Translations under genes and position numbers: made by a program
Shown here: positions 24,463-36,431 of the stretch, piece after piece
Numbering within the stretch: position 1 is the stretch's first letter
Layout of the letters: every line of letters starts with the position of its first letter
NCBI RefSeq assembly: GCF_002234675.1
Contig: NC_019876.2
Coordinates: 24,019,371 to 24,083,370 of the forward strand
From: Oryzias latipes
Lineage: Eukaryota; Chordata; Actinopteri; Beloniformes; Adrianichthyidae
Length of the DNA stretch: 64,000 nt
Direction of reading: 5' to 3'
The notes under the pieces: model-generated
Seen by the model: the letters and a program-made list of their open reading frames with translations, nothing else
Databases searched by the model: none
Told to the model about the DNA's origin: nothing

Positions 24463-25265
24463 CCCCAGGCCTGTCCCCACACATGCACTCACACACATTC
24501 TCCTGGTTGGCCCCCCCACCCCCCATCGCAAACTCCCTGACCCCCCAGCACTGCATGCCTGGCGACCGCTTCAGTCAAAAGGATCGCACACCAGGCTACC
24601 CTGACAGGACCAGGCGGGTGAAGACCGGCCGCCCCTCCCCGATCCCAACTATGCGTTGTTGTGTGGGAGTGAAGTGTGTCTGCTGCAGGTATGGTGGTGT
24701 GAATTCTGTATTTGCTGTGTGTGGTGCCAACATGCAGTGTGTGTCTAAAGTGAAGTCAAAATTGGGTGGCATACCGGTGAGAGATGAGCCCGGATGTTTG
24801 ACTGTGCCCCCCCTCCACCAGACCATCCCCACAAGGCCCTAGATGAATCAAGGTGTCTAATATCCGAGTAAAAGTGGAATGGAGGGCGGGTGCCGACTTG
24901 ACCCCAAAGAGAGTCACCCCCAGTAAGCCCCCCCAGCATATCCCACCCATCCAATTCCCGGAGCCCTGAGTGCATGTGTGCAAAATTTGATGGGGTGGGA
25001 GTGGAACGGAGCAGACGGACGGGCACAACCAAGGAACGAAGGGTCCCCCCGAGCGACTGGACCCCCCGACAGCCGCAGTAGGCGCCTCACCTCCCAGGGT
25101 GACCGGGCAGCCAGGAGACAGCCAGCCAGCCGCAGACAAAGATTATTGATTTTTATAGATTGGTCTTTTCTTTGCACTTTGTTGATGGTCCCTTGGCAGT
25201 CGCCTTGCTGCTGTGTCTGCATTTACAGCTCGAAAATAACATTTCTCATTAAAAGGCAAAAAAAA
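24463..25265. repeat. GC-rich repeat with A-rich 3' end, unclassified
   Basis: An abrupt GC-rich block with many C runs on the plus strand, ending ATTTCTCATTAAAAGGC and an A run (25257-25268). Composition resembles the GC-rich retroelement family but no shared motif was found, so it may be another family. ORFs on both strands are composition artefacts. Confidence 0.5.
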
Positions 25266-25269
25266 AAAT

Positions 25270-26352
25270 TTTTTTTTCTTTTTAAACACATTTGTAGTTC
25301 ACTCTCTGTTAAGGTAAAATAATACTTGCTGTCACATTTGAATCTTCATCAGAAGTGTTATTGTTAAGTCTGAATCTGTGAATATCTTTTTAACTTTACT
25401 GAACTGAGACTATTTCTGATTTTCATAGTGACCGTAATACTAAAAAAAGGTCCCTTAATTTTATTTTTCATGCGGGACAGTGATCTTCAAAGTAGGTCAC
25501 AGAGACTTAGTAACACAGTGGAAGTGGTTGTCACACAGACAGACTCAGATGGGGAGAGAAGCTGCCGTTACCGGGAGAATCTCTGAACGATCTCATGAAC
25601 CCTGAATGGATACGTGGTTACCGATGTTTTTGGAGAACTCATCAAAATAAATTCACTTAATCTCTCAACACCATCTGCATCTTCCATGCACTGTAAATGA
25701 TACAAACACAGACACTGCTCCATGTAGCGATCAGGCTAAAAAACATTAACTGAAAGCTCCTCCCACACGAAACCGTGGCGTCAAGCTCAGGAACACAGTC
25801 TACCTAGCTGGCTGGTAGACTGTCGGCAAAACAATCCCCGATTCCCTTTTATTATAGCTTTCTTTTGTTGGTAGTTACTTTTTATTTTTTGTTGTTACTT
25901 TTTTTTGTGCCGCAATGGTGGTTCTCGGCCACCGTACTATTCGCATCCTTTGTTACACAAAGTTGCCCATATGTCACTAAGTTCTGTAGAAACAACCGCG
26001 ATAATTATAAGTAAAGATCTACCACAAGATGGTTCTCAAGATGTCTTGATGTTGTTTTCATGTTGTGCAGCAAACATTGCACATAAACACACAGGGCGAC
26101 AGTCTGGGAATTCTTCAGATCCAACAAATGAATTTAACCGTCAATACTGCCGATCCAGATGGGCATTAACAAACAACACAGGGGGAGAAAAATATTTAAG
26201 GGGCCAAAGATTTCTTTTAAAAATTGTAATTTTGTTATTTTTGCAATGCTTGAAAAAGCTTGTATTGATCATTTCTTAATCTTTGTCAATAATGGTAATA
26301 ATATTGACCCAAAGATTTTTTGCGTGGGTTTCCCCTGTAGCTCCGCCCCTAG
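25270..26352. other. No gene recognised
   Basis: Mostly AT-rich. 25740-25830 (AGCTCCTCCCACACGAAACC) looks like repeat sequence related to the 23.9-kb repeat family. No ORF with a recognisable motif. Confidence 0.35.
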
Positions 26353-26861
26353 TATGTTACGGGAGAGGCTGGTCCATAATGTTACAGGAGAAGTTAGCAG
26401 ACGTACCCAGGCGCAGAGATGAGGAAGGGGCAACGACAACGACGGCTCCCTCCCACAGCCAGACTACTCCTGTCGGACACAGAGGTGGGGAACTGGGGCC
26501 AGTCAGCAGTCCGAAGGGACCTGGTTCTCTCCGCCTCCTGGAGCCGCATGTCACGCATTCCTGGATAAAGGAAGTCGTCCGACTGGTCTTCATCTGCCTC
26601 ACGGCGGAATCCTCCAAAAAGAAGCATGTTCCTCACTGCTGGGTACATGTCTGGCTGGTCCACTGTTACAGGAGAGGCTGGTCCATAGTATGTTAATCCC
26701 CTGTTTTGAGAGTTTCAAGTTTTGGAGTTTCGAGTTTTGGTTAGCCTGCTCAAGCAGTGGTTTTTGTTTGTAGTTTTGTCGATCTCATTAAATATCCTGT
26801 TGCCTGGAATCTCCTGCCTCCTCATCCTCTCTGCGCCTACTTCCTACCTCTCCCCTAACAT
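26353..26861. repeat. Degenerate LTR fragments in opposing orientation
   Basis: The left part has GTACCCAGGCGCAGAGATG, the reverse complement of an LTR 3' end like that at 17390. The right part (26664-26861) runs from TGTTACAGGAGAGGCTGG to CTCTCTGCGCCTACTTCC and ends CCCCTAACA. The phrase ACAGGAGAGGCTGGTCCATA occurs in near-copies at both edges, so a duplication or nested insertion is likely. Exact boundaries are uncertain. Confidence 0.45.
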
Positions 26862-26869
26862 GGTAGCAG

Positions 26870-28129
26870 ATACTTTTCTAAAGGGCCAAGGTCAAAGCAA
26901 AGTAACCTTAAAGGAGACAGATTAGATTCAGATTTGTCTGCTATGTCTTTTTGTGTTGTCTCTTTGACTGTTCTTAACATTCTTTGAGGCACTCTTTATC
27001 CATGTGAATCTAAACTTGTGCAATTTGAGTTTAGTCTTCCATCAATTTGTGCAGAGAAACGTTACAAGCTGACATCCATTTTGTACTGCACAAATTCTAG
27101 GATCACAACAAGGCTGCTTAGTGCTTCCGATTATCTCTCAGTCTGAGTCCTCATTTCCTGGCCTTTCAGCTGCTGACTTCCAACTGTTTGCCCCTCCAGG
27201 CTGGCAGAAAAATCCAATATCCTCTGATCCCAACCACAAAAAGTCAGATGATCAAAAATTCAAATAATTACACATTTTAGACGTCTTCCACAGAAAGTTG
27301 AGACAAGCACACCAACCTCCACTTGCTCTGTGGATCATGGGTGTATCCAGCTGCATGACTTTCATTCAGATAGGGAGGGGTCTGCTGTCACATTCCTGCA
27401 GGAGGTTGCACAAGAATGAAAAATCAAACAGGGGTCCGCAAGTACTTTAGCTGAATGAAAATATTAATTAACTTAGTCAAGTGTACTTATCCACTGAAGT
27501 GTTGTAAAGAGATATTGGATGAGTAAAAAAGTATTTGAAGAGTGCATGTATGTACTCCCCCCCACACACACATACACACACACACATACACACCCGCCCA
27601 GACATGCACTGGTACTGTTATGCCAGCAGAAGCAAACAACTTCCTGTGACACAATTCTCTCATCATACCTGAGGTTTGTATGCAGAGTGCAGCTGTGGTA
27701 AATCTTGGTGTCCTCACTGACCTACAGCTACATTTCCTGTTTGTGCAAAGTGAGGCGGGGGCCGCTGCATGGTCTCCGGTTCTAAGAACGAGTCAAAGCT
27801 GATATGGAAAATCAAAACTCAACTGAACCGTGTGGTGTGATGACTGTGAACCAGGTCGTGTGGCTGTGAAACAGCAAGCCGTGAAAACTCTGAAGAGCCC
27901 ATGAAGACCTTTGTTAGGTGACAAAATCCAACTCTGCGACATTTTCACATCATTTTCAAAAGTGTTTGAATTGTTCCAAATAAATAACTCATCTTCTCAG
28001 TTGAAAGTGACACAACTCAAATATAAATAATTCATCCGTACTTTGACAAAACCTGATGGTCTAATACATTTGAGCTTAGCTAATTTAGTTTAGAAGGTTA
28101 TAGTTATATGTTCAAGTACAAGTCATAAC
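26870..28129. other. No gene recognised
   Basis: Contains a CA-rich stretch (27560-27595). No ORF, RNA gene or repeat family identified. Confidence 0.35.
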
Positions 28130-28536
28130 TGTCACGGGGGGGCTCTAGAGCAGGTATGACCCAAATGCAGAGGCGGGAGGCAAACGGTTCCAAGACTAGA
28201 GGGTTTAATGACAAACAGAAGGCGCTGCAGAGCAGGATAACCAAACAAAACAAAACTCACTGTGGCGTGGCATGAAACATGGAAATGACAGTCTGGGACG
28301 ATGAGGCATGAAGACGTTAATGGACCAGCACAAGAGGAAGGCAGAGACAAGACTTAAATACAGACAGGGCAGACAAGACACAGGTGAACACGATCAGGGC
28401 AGATGGGGACCAAGGAAGTACAACTCAAGACATGACAAGACAGGAACCCTTTCAAAATAAAACAGGAAACAGAACCAAACAAAACAGAACAAGAACTAAA
28501 GCAAAAACCAAGACAAAACAAACTCAAACCATGACA
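28130..28536 (-). mobile_element. Solo LTR, 407 bp, TSD ATAAC
   Basis: Plus-strand ends TGTCACGGGG and CCATGACA, flanked by a perfect duplication ATAAC (28125-28129, 28537-28541). The reverse complement matches the LTR at 17007-17428 along its length. No internal sequence, so a solo LTR. Confidence 0.9.
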
Positions 28537-28736
28537 ATAACAACGTCTCTCTTTCACTAGTTAGATTAACCCAGTACACACATGAACACTGAATATAATT
28601 CAATAGGACCGTGCCTCTCTGGGACGGTCCTATTGTAAAACACAATTGAACTTGTACAAAATCACTGACACCTTTTTGTTGGATCTGTCACGGGGCACAA
28701 AATCACTCCCACACACACACAGTGATACTTTTAGTA

Positions 28737-28840
28737 ACCAATTAATCTATGAAGCATGTTTTTGGACAGTGGGAGAAATCTAAAGTCCTCCACATGGAAA
28801 GCATGCAAACTTTACTCAAAAATGTCCCACCTTTTTGAGG
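28737..28840 (-). repeat. SINE fragment
   Basis: TCTATGAAGCATGTTTTTGG followed by ACAGTGGGAG and GCATGCAAACTTTACTC is the reverse complement of the middle of the SINE at 33205 (GTTTGCATGTTCTC ... CTTGCTTCATAGG). Confidence 0.6.
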
Positions 28841-29519
28841 AGGGAACAAACGTTGACCATTATGACATAACTGGCTTAAACCTTTTTTTTTGTCTCCTGG
28901 AGCTTTCGTCCGGCTCTGCAGCCTCTTCTTTTCCATCGTATTTCCTTGGAAGTCTCTGGTTTCTCCATATACAGAAGGGTGGTGTTGCGCAAGGCCAATA
29001 GCTGATTCCTGGTGTAAACAACGGAACCGCTGCTGAATCCATTCATGTCCAGAAGGGATGCTCAGAAAAGTCCAGAAAAAAGGAAAAATCTAAACATGAG
29101 AACTGCAAAAGTAGTCTCCCCATGGACAGAACCACATCATGCTCTGGCCACTTCAAACTCTGCCTCATTACCATAACCCAACTGCCATAGCGCAAATGTA
29201 CAAAGTTCCTTCTGCCTTTTAAGGTTTAACACCGTCAGATTTCTTTCTTTTACTGTTACCATAAAGCCTATTAAAGAATGTACAGTATAAAATAAAAAAG
29301 AAAGAAAAATTACTGGTTGTGTTATAAGGCACTGCAACAAAAAAGATGATTCACAAGTGCAACCACACAAACATCCTGTCAGGGCGGGAAAAATGACAGA
29401 GCCAATGATGCCGAAGTTGATAGGATGAGTTTCGAAGGCAGCAACTCAATGCATTTAGGTATGTATACAAGGTCTAAGCAAAATGCTGCAGTTAAAACTG
29501 AGAAACAGAATAGGGAAGA

Positions 29520-30300
29520 AAGGGGATTGAAGTAACTTTGAATGTGGTATGGCTTATGGTCGAGCTGGTCTCAATATTTAAGAAATTGCTAATCTACTGG
29601 GATTTTCATCCGCAACCATATCTAGGATTTACAGAGAATGGTCAGAAAAAGACAAACTATCCAGTCACCAGCAGTTCTATTGGTGGACATGCTTTGTTCA
29701 TGCCAGAGGTCAGAGGTGAATGGGCAGACTGGTTCAAGGTGATAAAAAGTCAACAATAACCTCTCGTTGGTTATTGTTGTGGGGGCTACAGCAGAAGATC
29801 ACACCGGGTGCCATTCCTGTCAGCTAAAAACAGGAAACTGAGGCTACAACTCACACAGCCTCACCAAATCTGGACAGAAGAAAATTGGAAAAACGTTGCT
29901 TGGTCTGATGAGTTTTTATTTCTGCTTCAACATTCGAATGGTGGGGTCAGAATCTGGCATAAACATGATGACAGTATTGATCCATCCTGCCCTGTTTCAA
30001 TTATTCAGACAGATATTTTTGGCACTCTTTGGGCCCCTTACTACCAATTGAGTATAGTTACAATGCCACAGCCTATCAGAGGATTGTTGCTCACCACGTC
30101 CATCCCTTTATGACCACAGTGTACCATCTTCTGTGGCTACTTCAAGAAGGAAAATGCACCTTGTTATAAAGCTGGAATCATCTCAGACTGGTTTCTTGAA
30201 CTTGACAATGGGTTCACTGGACTCAAATGGCCTCCACAGTCCTTTTCTAGTCCATTCCTGTGGTGAGTTATGATATTTTAAAGTAATAACTGAATTGCGC
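29520..30300 (+). pseudogene. Tc1-like transposase relic
   Basis: Segments in changing frames match the Tc1 layout: an N-terminal helix-turn-helix region (29545-29640), FLSAKNRKLRLQLTQPHQIW (29810-29870), NWKNVAWSDEFLFLLQHSNG (29885-29945) containing the first Asp of the DDE triad, RIWHKHDDSIDPSC, and near 30155-30235 the NAP and DWFLELDN region before the final Glu. Stops and frameshifts make it inactive. Terminal inverted repeats were not identified. Confidence 0.8.
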
Positions 30301-32511
30301 AATTCCACCACAGCAAATCTCTGCATGTGCCAAAAGCAAAACCTAACAGCTCTGCGTCTTGGTAAGATGGAGTTTGGTTCCCTGCGAACCTCACTGCTAT
30401 TACACTGCTATAATAATGATCAGTAGTGACACCCTGATGACCAAAACTGCCACAGAATTCAGGCAGCAAACCGAGAAAAGATTCTTGGATATTTCATTGT
30501 GTTTTGCACATTTGAATGACAGTAAACGTGTTTCTGTACAGGATTTGAATCATGATATTGATGGCCAGGTAAAGTTTTTTCATTTTTCCTTGATTTGCAC
30601 ATTTATAGTTTAGGCAGGTGTTTCATTTTTTTTCGTAGCCTATCTTGAGTCTAATATCAGGAGCGCTTCAGTGTCAGATATAAAATATTCAGTCTGTATA
30701 AAATTAAATAAACCAAGTGGTTTCTGTGAATGAATGTGTAATAATAAGTGATTTAGCTACCATGTTGGTGGAGACATTTTTTCCAATTGAGTTTTTGCTC
30801 TTATGTTACTGGTCTGGCCCACTTGGGATCAGACGGGTTGAATGTGGCCCCAGAACCAAAATGAGTTTGACACCCCTTCTATTGAGTATTAATTGAACCG
30901 GTGTAATCATGAGTGCAGAGGTTACACATATTTGATCCACCATTAGATTTATTACATATTAAACTTGCTAAATCTGTGTGTACCATCTGCATCCGTGTGT
31001 ACCATCTGCAAGGGGGTATTTGCTCAAGTATTATATCTCTCTTTTGAATTTGCAAAAACCTCTCAGAACAAAGCAGTTTTCAGAGTTTATTTTACTGTCA
31101 GTTAGGAAACCTCTACATTCATTCTTCACTGAGCAACACCTTTGCATGGCACCTGATCTATGCAGTGAGTCTTCTGTTTAATAGCTTCACCGAGGGTCTT
31201 CAATGTTGCATACCACCTATATTTTGATGTTTGTGTTCCTAATCCTGAAGGTGTAACTCATTTGCCTCTCTCAAAAAACGTTGCTGCTTTATCTTCAACT
31301 TTCTTGATGAATTTATTTATTATTTGTAAGTTGTCATTGTGTGTGTTACTTTGAGAATGACCACACTATGCCATCTGTCCGGACACTTCTGCGGACAGAT
31401 GGCATATCATATCATCCTTATTATGAACTTTACTCCGTGGGCCGTTGCATGGCCTTCTCCACAGCCCTCATTATTTTGTTAATAAAGTTAATTGTTTCCA
31501 AGGGGACCCCGAAAGGGATTCGATGGATGAATGAATTTGAATGTTGTAGCTAATCTGTTGACCAGCAGGGAGCAGTTATGCACCAACAAAGGAGACATTT
31601 TTGCTTCTGAGGTTACAAAGGTTACAAAGATAATCTGGATAAGAGAAAACTGAAGGATTCCACATCCCTCAGATGTGGTCGTGGCAGAAGATGACACACT
31701 CAAATACTTCAGTTTAGTAAAGAGATGAATGAAGAAGATGAAGAAGAAAAAAGCTGAATGTTGTGTCTTCTTTTTGTGGGCGTTCACAAAAACTGTGGTT
31801 GACTGGAAAAGCTCTGCAGATCATACAAGCTCTGTGCTCTATTGTTTATCTGCAGCATTAGCAGAGAAACCAACACAACAGCAAAAACATTCAGTGCCTG
31901 TTTTTTAAATCAATTTATCAAAGAAAAATAAAAAAATCAACAAAGAAATCAAATCTGTCAATTTTTCTTCCAAATAGGACTTTGGAAGGCAGTTTAGTGT
32001 TTTCAGATGCTGTAGTCAATGCTAAAAAGTCCTGGACTTTTAATTCACCCGCTTTGCTGTGCTCATGTCAACTTCAGTAGCTGTTTGGTCAGTCCCTCCT
32101 GTCCTGCGTTTGGATAGGATGTGGTTGCATGTGTGATGCAGTTTGTTTGCTGCAACAGGTACTAATCTCACACTCTCGGACATACTCTATCTTATTCTGA
32201 CACAGAAAGAAGTGGCTTTTTAAATTGGCTTTCCACTATTATGCAACACTTTACGTTATGCAACACATTACTAACACAAAGCGTTGCATAATAGCGCAAG
32301 GGTGCTTTTCTTTGCTGCAGAATCAGATGATTTACATTGTTAGCTCAACATTTTCACCAACGTGAAGGGTTGCATATCAGCACAAGACTGCATTTCTCTG
32401 CTTTTCCACTGCAATTACTTTAATTGCGTAAAAAGGTTGAAAAGTTACAGTGGTTGAAAGTCAACACTGGAGCTCAAAGCGTTAGAATCAGAGATGATAC
32501 TGCATCTGAGC
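30301..32511. other. No gene recognised; one perfect hairpin
   Basis: AT-rich sequence with a 15-bp perfect inverted repeat at 31367-31381/31392-31406. AAGGGGACCCCGAAAGGGAT (31500) resembles the SINE 3' end, and GCGTTGCATAATAGCGCAAG (32282) partly inverts the preceding TTATGCAACAC. Nothing else is recognised. Confidence 0.4.
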
Positions 32512-32760
32512 TAGGGGGTGTTGAAACCCCACCAGGGGGTCGGTCTTAGGTCCCTGGTTTCAAGCTCGAGAGGAGCCCATTGAGGTGTTTCTGGCATCTC
32601 CGGATGCCTTCTGGACGCCATTCTGGACGGCGTGGGGAGGTTTTCCAGGCGTGTCCCAATGGGTAGAGGCCTCCGGGAGGAACCAAGACATGCTAGAGAG
32701 ACTGCATCTCTAGTCTGGCCTGGGAGCACCTTGGAAAGAAAGGGGGATTGGATGGATGGG
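32512..32760 (+). repeat. LINE 3' end fragment
   Basis: TCTCCGGATGCCTTCTGGAC, the GGCGTGTCCCAATGGGTAGA run and CATGCTAGAGAGACTGCATC follow the same order as 52010-52140 in the larger LINE copy. It ends in GGATGGATGGG, the usual tail of this family. Confidence 0.75.
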
Positions 32761-33204
32761 TTTTAATGTGCTGAGTCACTCTGTCTTTTCACTGCTGCCT
32801 TGACAACTTGAGCCAGGTGATCCTTACTCATTCTTGAGGCTCAGCTGTTTGCTCAAGGGGTTTGTAATCGAACTCCAGTTGTGATACTGAACTCTATCCA
32901 AATCAAGAAGCTTTCAGATACCATTTTTAGATGGTATCTGAAAGCTACCATCTAAAAATGGTATTGCGGGGGAGGTAAAAAAAAGAGTATGTTAAGGTGG
33001 GATGTTGAGACACAAGTACAGTATGATGCAATGAAAAGTGAAGGTGCAGAGTTCTATAAACTACAAAGGCATAAAATTGATAAGTCACACAATGAAGTTG
33101 TTGGACAAAGTAGTGGAAGGAAGGCTGAGGTCAGAGCTGAGTGTTTGTAAGAAACTGCATTTTTATCCTAGGTAAAAGAACTAAATATTTATAGTTTGCT
33201 TTGA

Positions 33205-33590
33205 GGATCGGGCTGCACGGTGGTGCAGTGGTTAGCACTCTTGCCTTACAGCAAGAAGGCCCCCGGTTCAAGTCCCAGCTGGGGGATATGAAAATTACAA
33301 CATTGATGGGGACCTTTATGTGTGGAGTTTGCATGTTCTCCCTGTGTATGCGTGGGTTCTCTCGGGGATCTCCGGCTTCCTCCCACCATCCAAAAACTTG
33401 CTTCATAGGTTAATTGGCAAATCTAAATTACACAGTGTGACTGTGTGAGAATGGAACATTCTACCCTGTGACAGACTGGCAACCTCTCCATGGTTGAAAG
33501 TCAATACTGGAGCTCAAAGCGGATAGGCTCCAGCAGCCCCATGACCCTGAAAGGGACCAAACGGAATACAAAATGAATGCATGCATTTAA
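33205..33590 (+). repeat. tRNA-headed SINE, near full length
   Basis: The head has a Pol III A-box-like TGGTGCAGTGG and a B-box-like GGTTCAAGTCC 30-40 nt apart. The body has GGAGTTTGCATGTTCTCCCT, then ACAGACTGGCAACCTCTCC, GGATAGGCTCCAGCAGCCCC and ATGACCCTGAAAGGGA. The other copies (15255, 21140, 28737, 46748) lack the head, so this is the best copy in the window. Confidence 0.75.
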
Positions 33591-33846
33591 GGATAATTCT
33601 GGAGAAGGACGTATATGACAGAATCCAGAGAGAGGAGCTGTAGTATGGATGACGAAGTCTGGTAGAGACATACAATACAAACTTTTGGTCTGTGCTGTAT
33701 GTTGGAGTTGTTCAAAAATGTATAAGAGCTGGTTTCTGCTCTGGAAAGTAGAGGAAGGAATTTTAGCTGCAGCAAGACAGTTTTCATTCTTATACACTTA
33801 CATTTTTGGAAGGCCTTTCTAACCATGTGGAGGACCCTTCCTCTTA

Positions 33847-33912
33847 CATCCAGACTTCAGTAGATCAGTCGTCCTCTGAGAACATCCATGCAGGAGACTC
33901 TGTGACTCTGAA
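33847..33912 (+). pseudogene. Orphan NITR I-domain fragment
   Basis: Encodes IQTSVDQSSSENIHAGDSV, as at the start of the I domain of the NITRs at 22.3 kb and 48.1 kb, with one or two base differences. It stops abruptly at GACTCTGAA where LTR-like sequence begins (33915). No V region or TM exon is nearby, so this is a breakpoint remnant of a lost NITR copy. Confidence 0.85.
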
Positions 33913-33914
33913 GT

Positions 33915-34119
33915 CCTCAATAACTTATCAGCTGCCAAGACGAGGTCCGGAGACGCTCTGCCGCAGTTCTACCTCCAGCCACGCCGCGAGCCATGCTCTC
34001 GCCAGGATCATTCAAAAGCTAAAAACTAACTAGCCATTAAACTTACTTACCAAGCCAGCCACTCCTGTGATCATTCTGGGTTTCAGCGTCTGGGTCTGTC
34101 TCGCCTGAACAACATGACA
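33915..34119 (+). repeat. Truncated chromovirus LTR (3' half)
   Basis: Matches 2160-2349: TATCAGC(C/T)GC, ACCTCCAGCCACG, TCATTCTGGGTTT, CAGCGTCTGGGTCTGTC and an end in ATGACA. The 5' half is missing and the junction is with the NITR fragment. Confidence 0.75.
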
Positions 34120-34325
34120 GAGTCAAAAGGAAAAAAAAAACTAAAGGTCTTTAACTGCAATGTCAATGTTGTTCCTGCTCAACAGATTATATCCTCATTA
34201 ACTTTGTTTCACTGTGATTTAAAGTGGTAAACATTAATCCTGACACTGACTCTGGTGCCAAAACAAAATCACATGTTGTGTGTTCATGTCTACCAGGGGA
34301 CAGAAGATCTCCATTACGCTGCTTA

Positions 34326-35011
34326 AAGGCCTGTTCACACCGGGACGAATTTCGCCGGCGATTTTCGCCGACGTCTAACGCCTCGTGACTAAACAAAGGG
34401 CACCAATGAGAGTGTGCACACTGACGCGAAAAAACGCCACGCGACAAAGCGTCCAAAAAAAAAACGCCTCGGGTTTTTTTTTTTTTTTTCGACGCGTCGC
34501 GTCGAAATCTATTTGACCAATGAGAATGGCGCTTTTGCACACGTGTCTGGAGCTTCTGAAGTTACAGTAAAACACAACTTGGGGGCGCTCAAACACAAAA
34601 CTGCCTTGCTGAGCACACATACCAGCGAAGAAGATAGACGCCAAGTAGCGTCAACACTGCCGCAAAGAAATAATGACGGACATTCTTAAATATCCCCGAA
34701 CCAAGCACCAGTTGGAGCTACTGGTGCTTGAAATATTCATGTTTTCTTTGTATTATTCTGACAAGCGCGTAAATACTTGCTATCTTCTTCTGAGTGAAAA
34801 GCGACTTTAAGAAGCGTAAAGTTGCGCAGCGCCACCTTGTGTACAGGAGTATTTCTGTTTACATTAAGCGCCATCTAATGTCAGGGAATGAAATTGCATG
34901 TTCGCTCGGCTCACCGTCAGCGAAAATCGCCTGGGTGTGAACACAAAAAACGTGGCGAAAAACGCTGGCGAATAACGCCTGGCGAATATTCGTCCCGGTG
35001 TGTACGGGCCT
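34326..35011. mobile_element. PIF/Harbinger-like MITE, about 690 bp
   Basis: The ends AAGGCCTGTTCACACCGGGA and its near-inverse (TCCCGGTGTGTACGGGCCTT) form imperfect terminal repeats of about 38 bp. TTA occurs on both sides (34323-34325, 35012-35014), the 3-bp target typical of Harbinger. The interior holds subterminal repeats of GGCGAAAAACG type and no transposase. Confidence 0.75.
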
Positions 35012-35014
35012 TTA

Positions 35015-36431
35015 AGGCACAATAAGGCCAACAAGAAGACAGAAGACAGACATCCCCAATGAAGCTGTGTACTCTAGCGTAAAGCTGTAGAGCTAGATTT
35101 GTTTCTGTTTCTATGAATTAAACTGTTTAAATCACTCATATTAATGACTCAATGCCAGATTTATTCAGAATCAGTTTCTTCTCCAAATCAGATTTAATAG
35201 TTTCTTTTTAACAAAGTTATGAAATACTTTTGTTATAAAGCTCTGCTGTATTCATGTGTTTTACTAAAACTCAGTTTTTTAACTGACTGTTTTAATAAAC
35301 ATGCAAACCGTAATGTTTACATTTTGCTTCAAGTCACAAACTTTTAAAAGTTCTTGCAAGAACCAAAGATAAAAACGGTAATTCCCGACTGTCTTCATCA
35401 GTTTGTTTGGAGTTAAACACCCCAGCCCACAGGAGGACGGGGCGGACGCAGCCTTCTGGATTCTCTCTTCTTTAGCTTTGTTTTTTTTAGTCTTTTCTCT
35501 TTTGTTTTTGTGTTTTATTATGAGGGGCTTATTTTATTATTTTTTTTGCATGAGTTGGGATTGGTGCTTTTGCATTCTTGTTTGTTTTTATGTACAGCAC
35601 CTAAAGATCGTATTGTTATGCTTCTTTTCCGTCTTCATCGTAGTTTTGCTATGATGGTTGTCCGCCACTACTTAAAGACTGGTCCGTTAAAACCGTTAAT
35701 GACGTCATACCGGTCGGCGGCGTTAAAAAGTTTGGGGACCACTGCTTTTCATTATACTCCGTTCACATTTGTGATGGTGGCAAAGCTATGCCAACCAAGC
35801 CAGATCACGGGGGGCATTGTGGGGATCACTGTCTTGCCCAAAGACACTATAACACATAATAAACCAAAACAGAACCAAACCTGTGAAAAGAGGTCATCCG
35901 CTTTACCTCTGCACCACAGAATGTTTGTTTCTGTACATTTGTGGTGGACATACTGAAAGCTAACTTTTTTGTAAGAACAAAAGAAAAGTGTGTTGAACAA
36001 CTATAACATATACATCGACCTGCTGACTCAGGCCTCACCTTCCTGTATGTTTGTATCAGGTCTGCGGTCACAAGGTTGTTTTAAACACTTTTCTGTCTCT
36101 GCTTGACAAATTTTTGACAAAAAGTCCTACTGACTATTGAAAATGTTGGTTATAATGCTATTTTATTGTTAATCCGTGAGCAAAAGAAACTTCAAGAGAG
36201 CAGAATCTTTCTTTTTATTAAGCTCTTTGATTCAATTGTATTGTAGAAACCTTTGCTCTTTAAAGTCACAGAAAACAATAGAGCATGAATATATAAGAGC
36301 TTTGATGAAATGTTACAACAGAATCAAGTTGCATAATGATGAATTAAGCTTTGACAGTTTGCTAATATTTGAGTTACAATGAAACTTTTACATTTTGTCA
36401 ACCCCCAAATGTCAGAAATTTGCATTCGATC
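35015..36431. other. No gene recognised; hAT-type MITE end near 35700-35744
   Basis: CCGGTCGGCGGCG followed by AAAGTTTGGGGACCACTG at 35708-35744 is a hAT-type end. Other sequence is AT-rich with no supported ORF. The last part is 3' flank of the receptor gene that ends at 36432. Confidence 0.4.

Noticed and set aside
24463-25322. ORFs of 95-127 aa on both strands
   Set aside because: Located in a C-rich repeat block without family similarity or splice context.
33205-33250. Functional tRNA gene
   Set aside because: A- and B-box-like motifs are present but this is the head of a SINE that continues for about 390 bp, with no tRNA 3' end.
34187-34689. ORFs of 89-117 aa
   Set aside because: They lie inside a Harbinger-like MITE and include lysine-rich translation of A and T runs.
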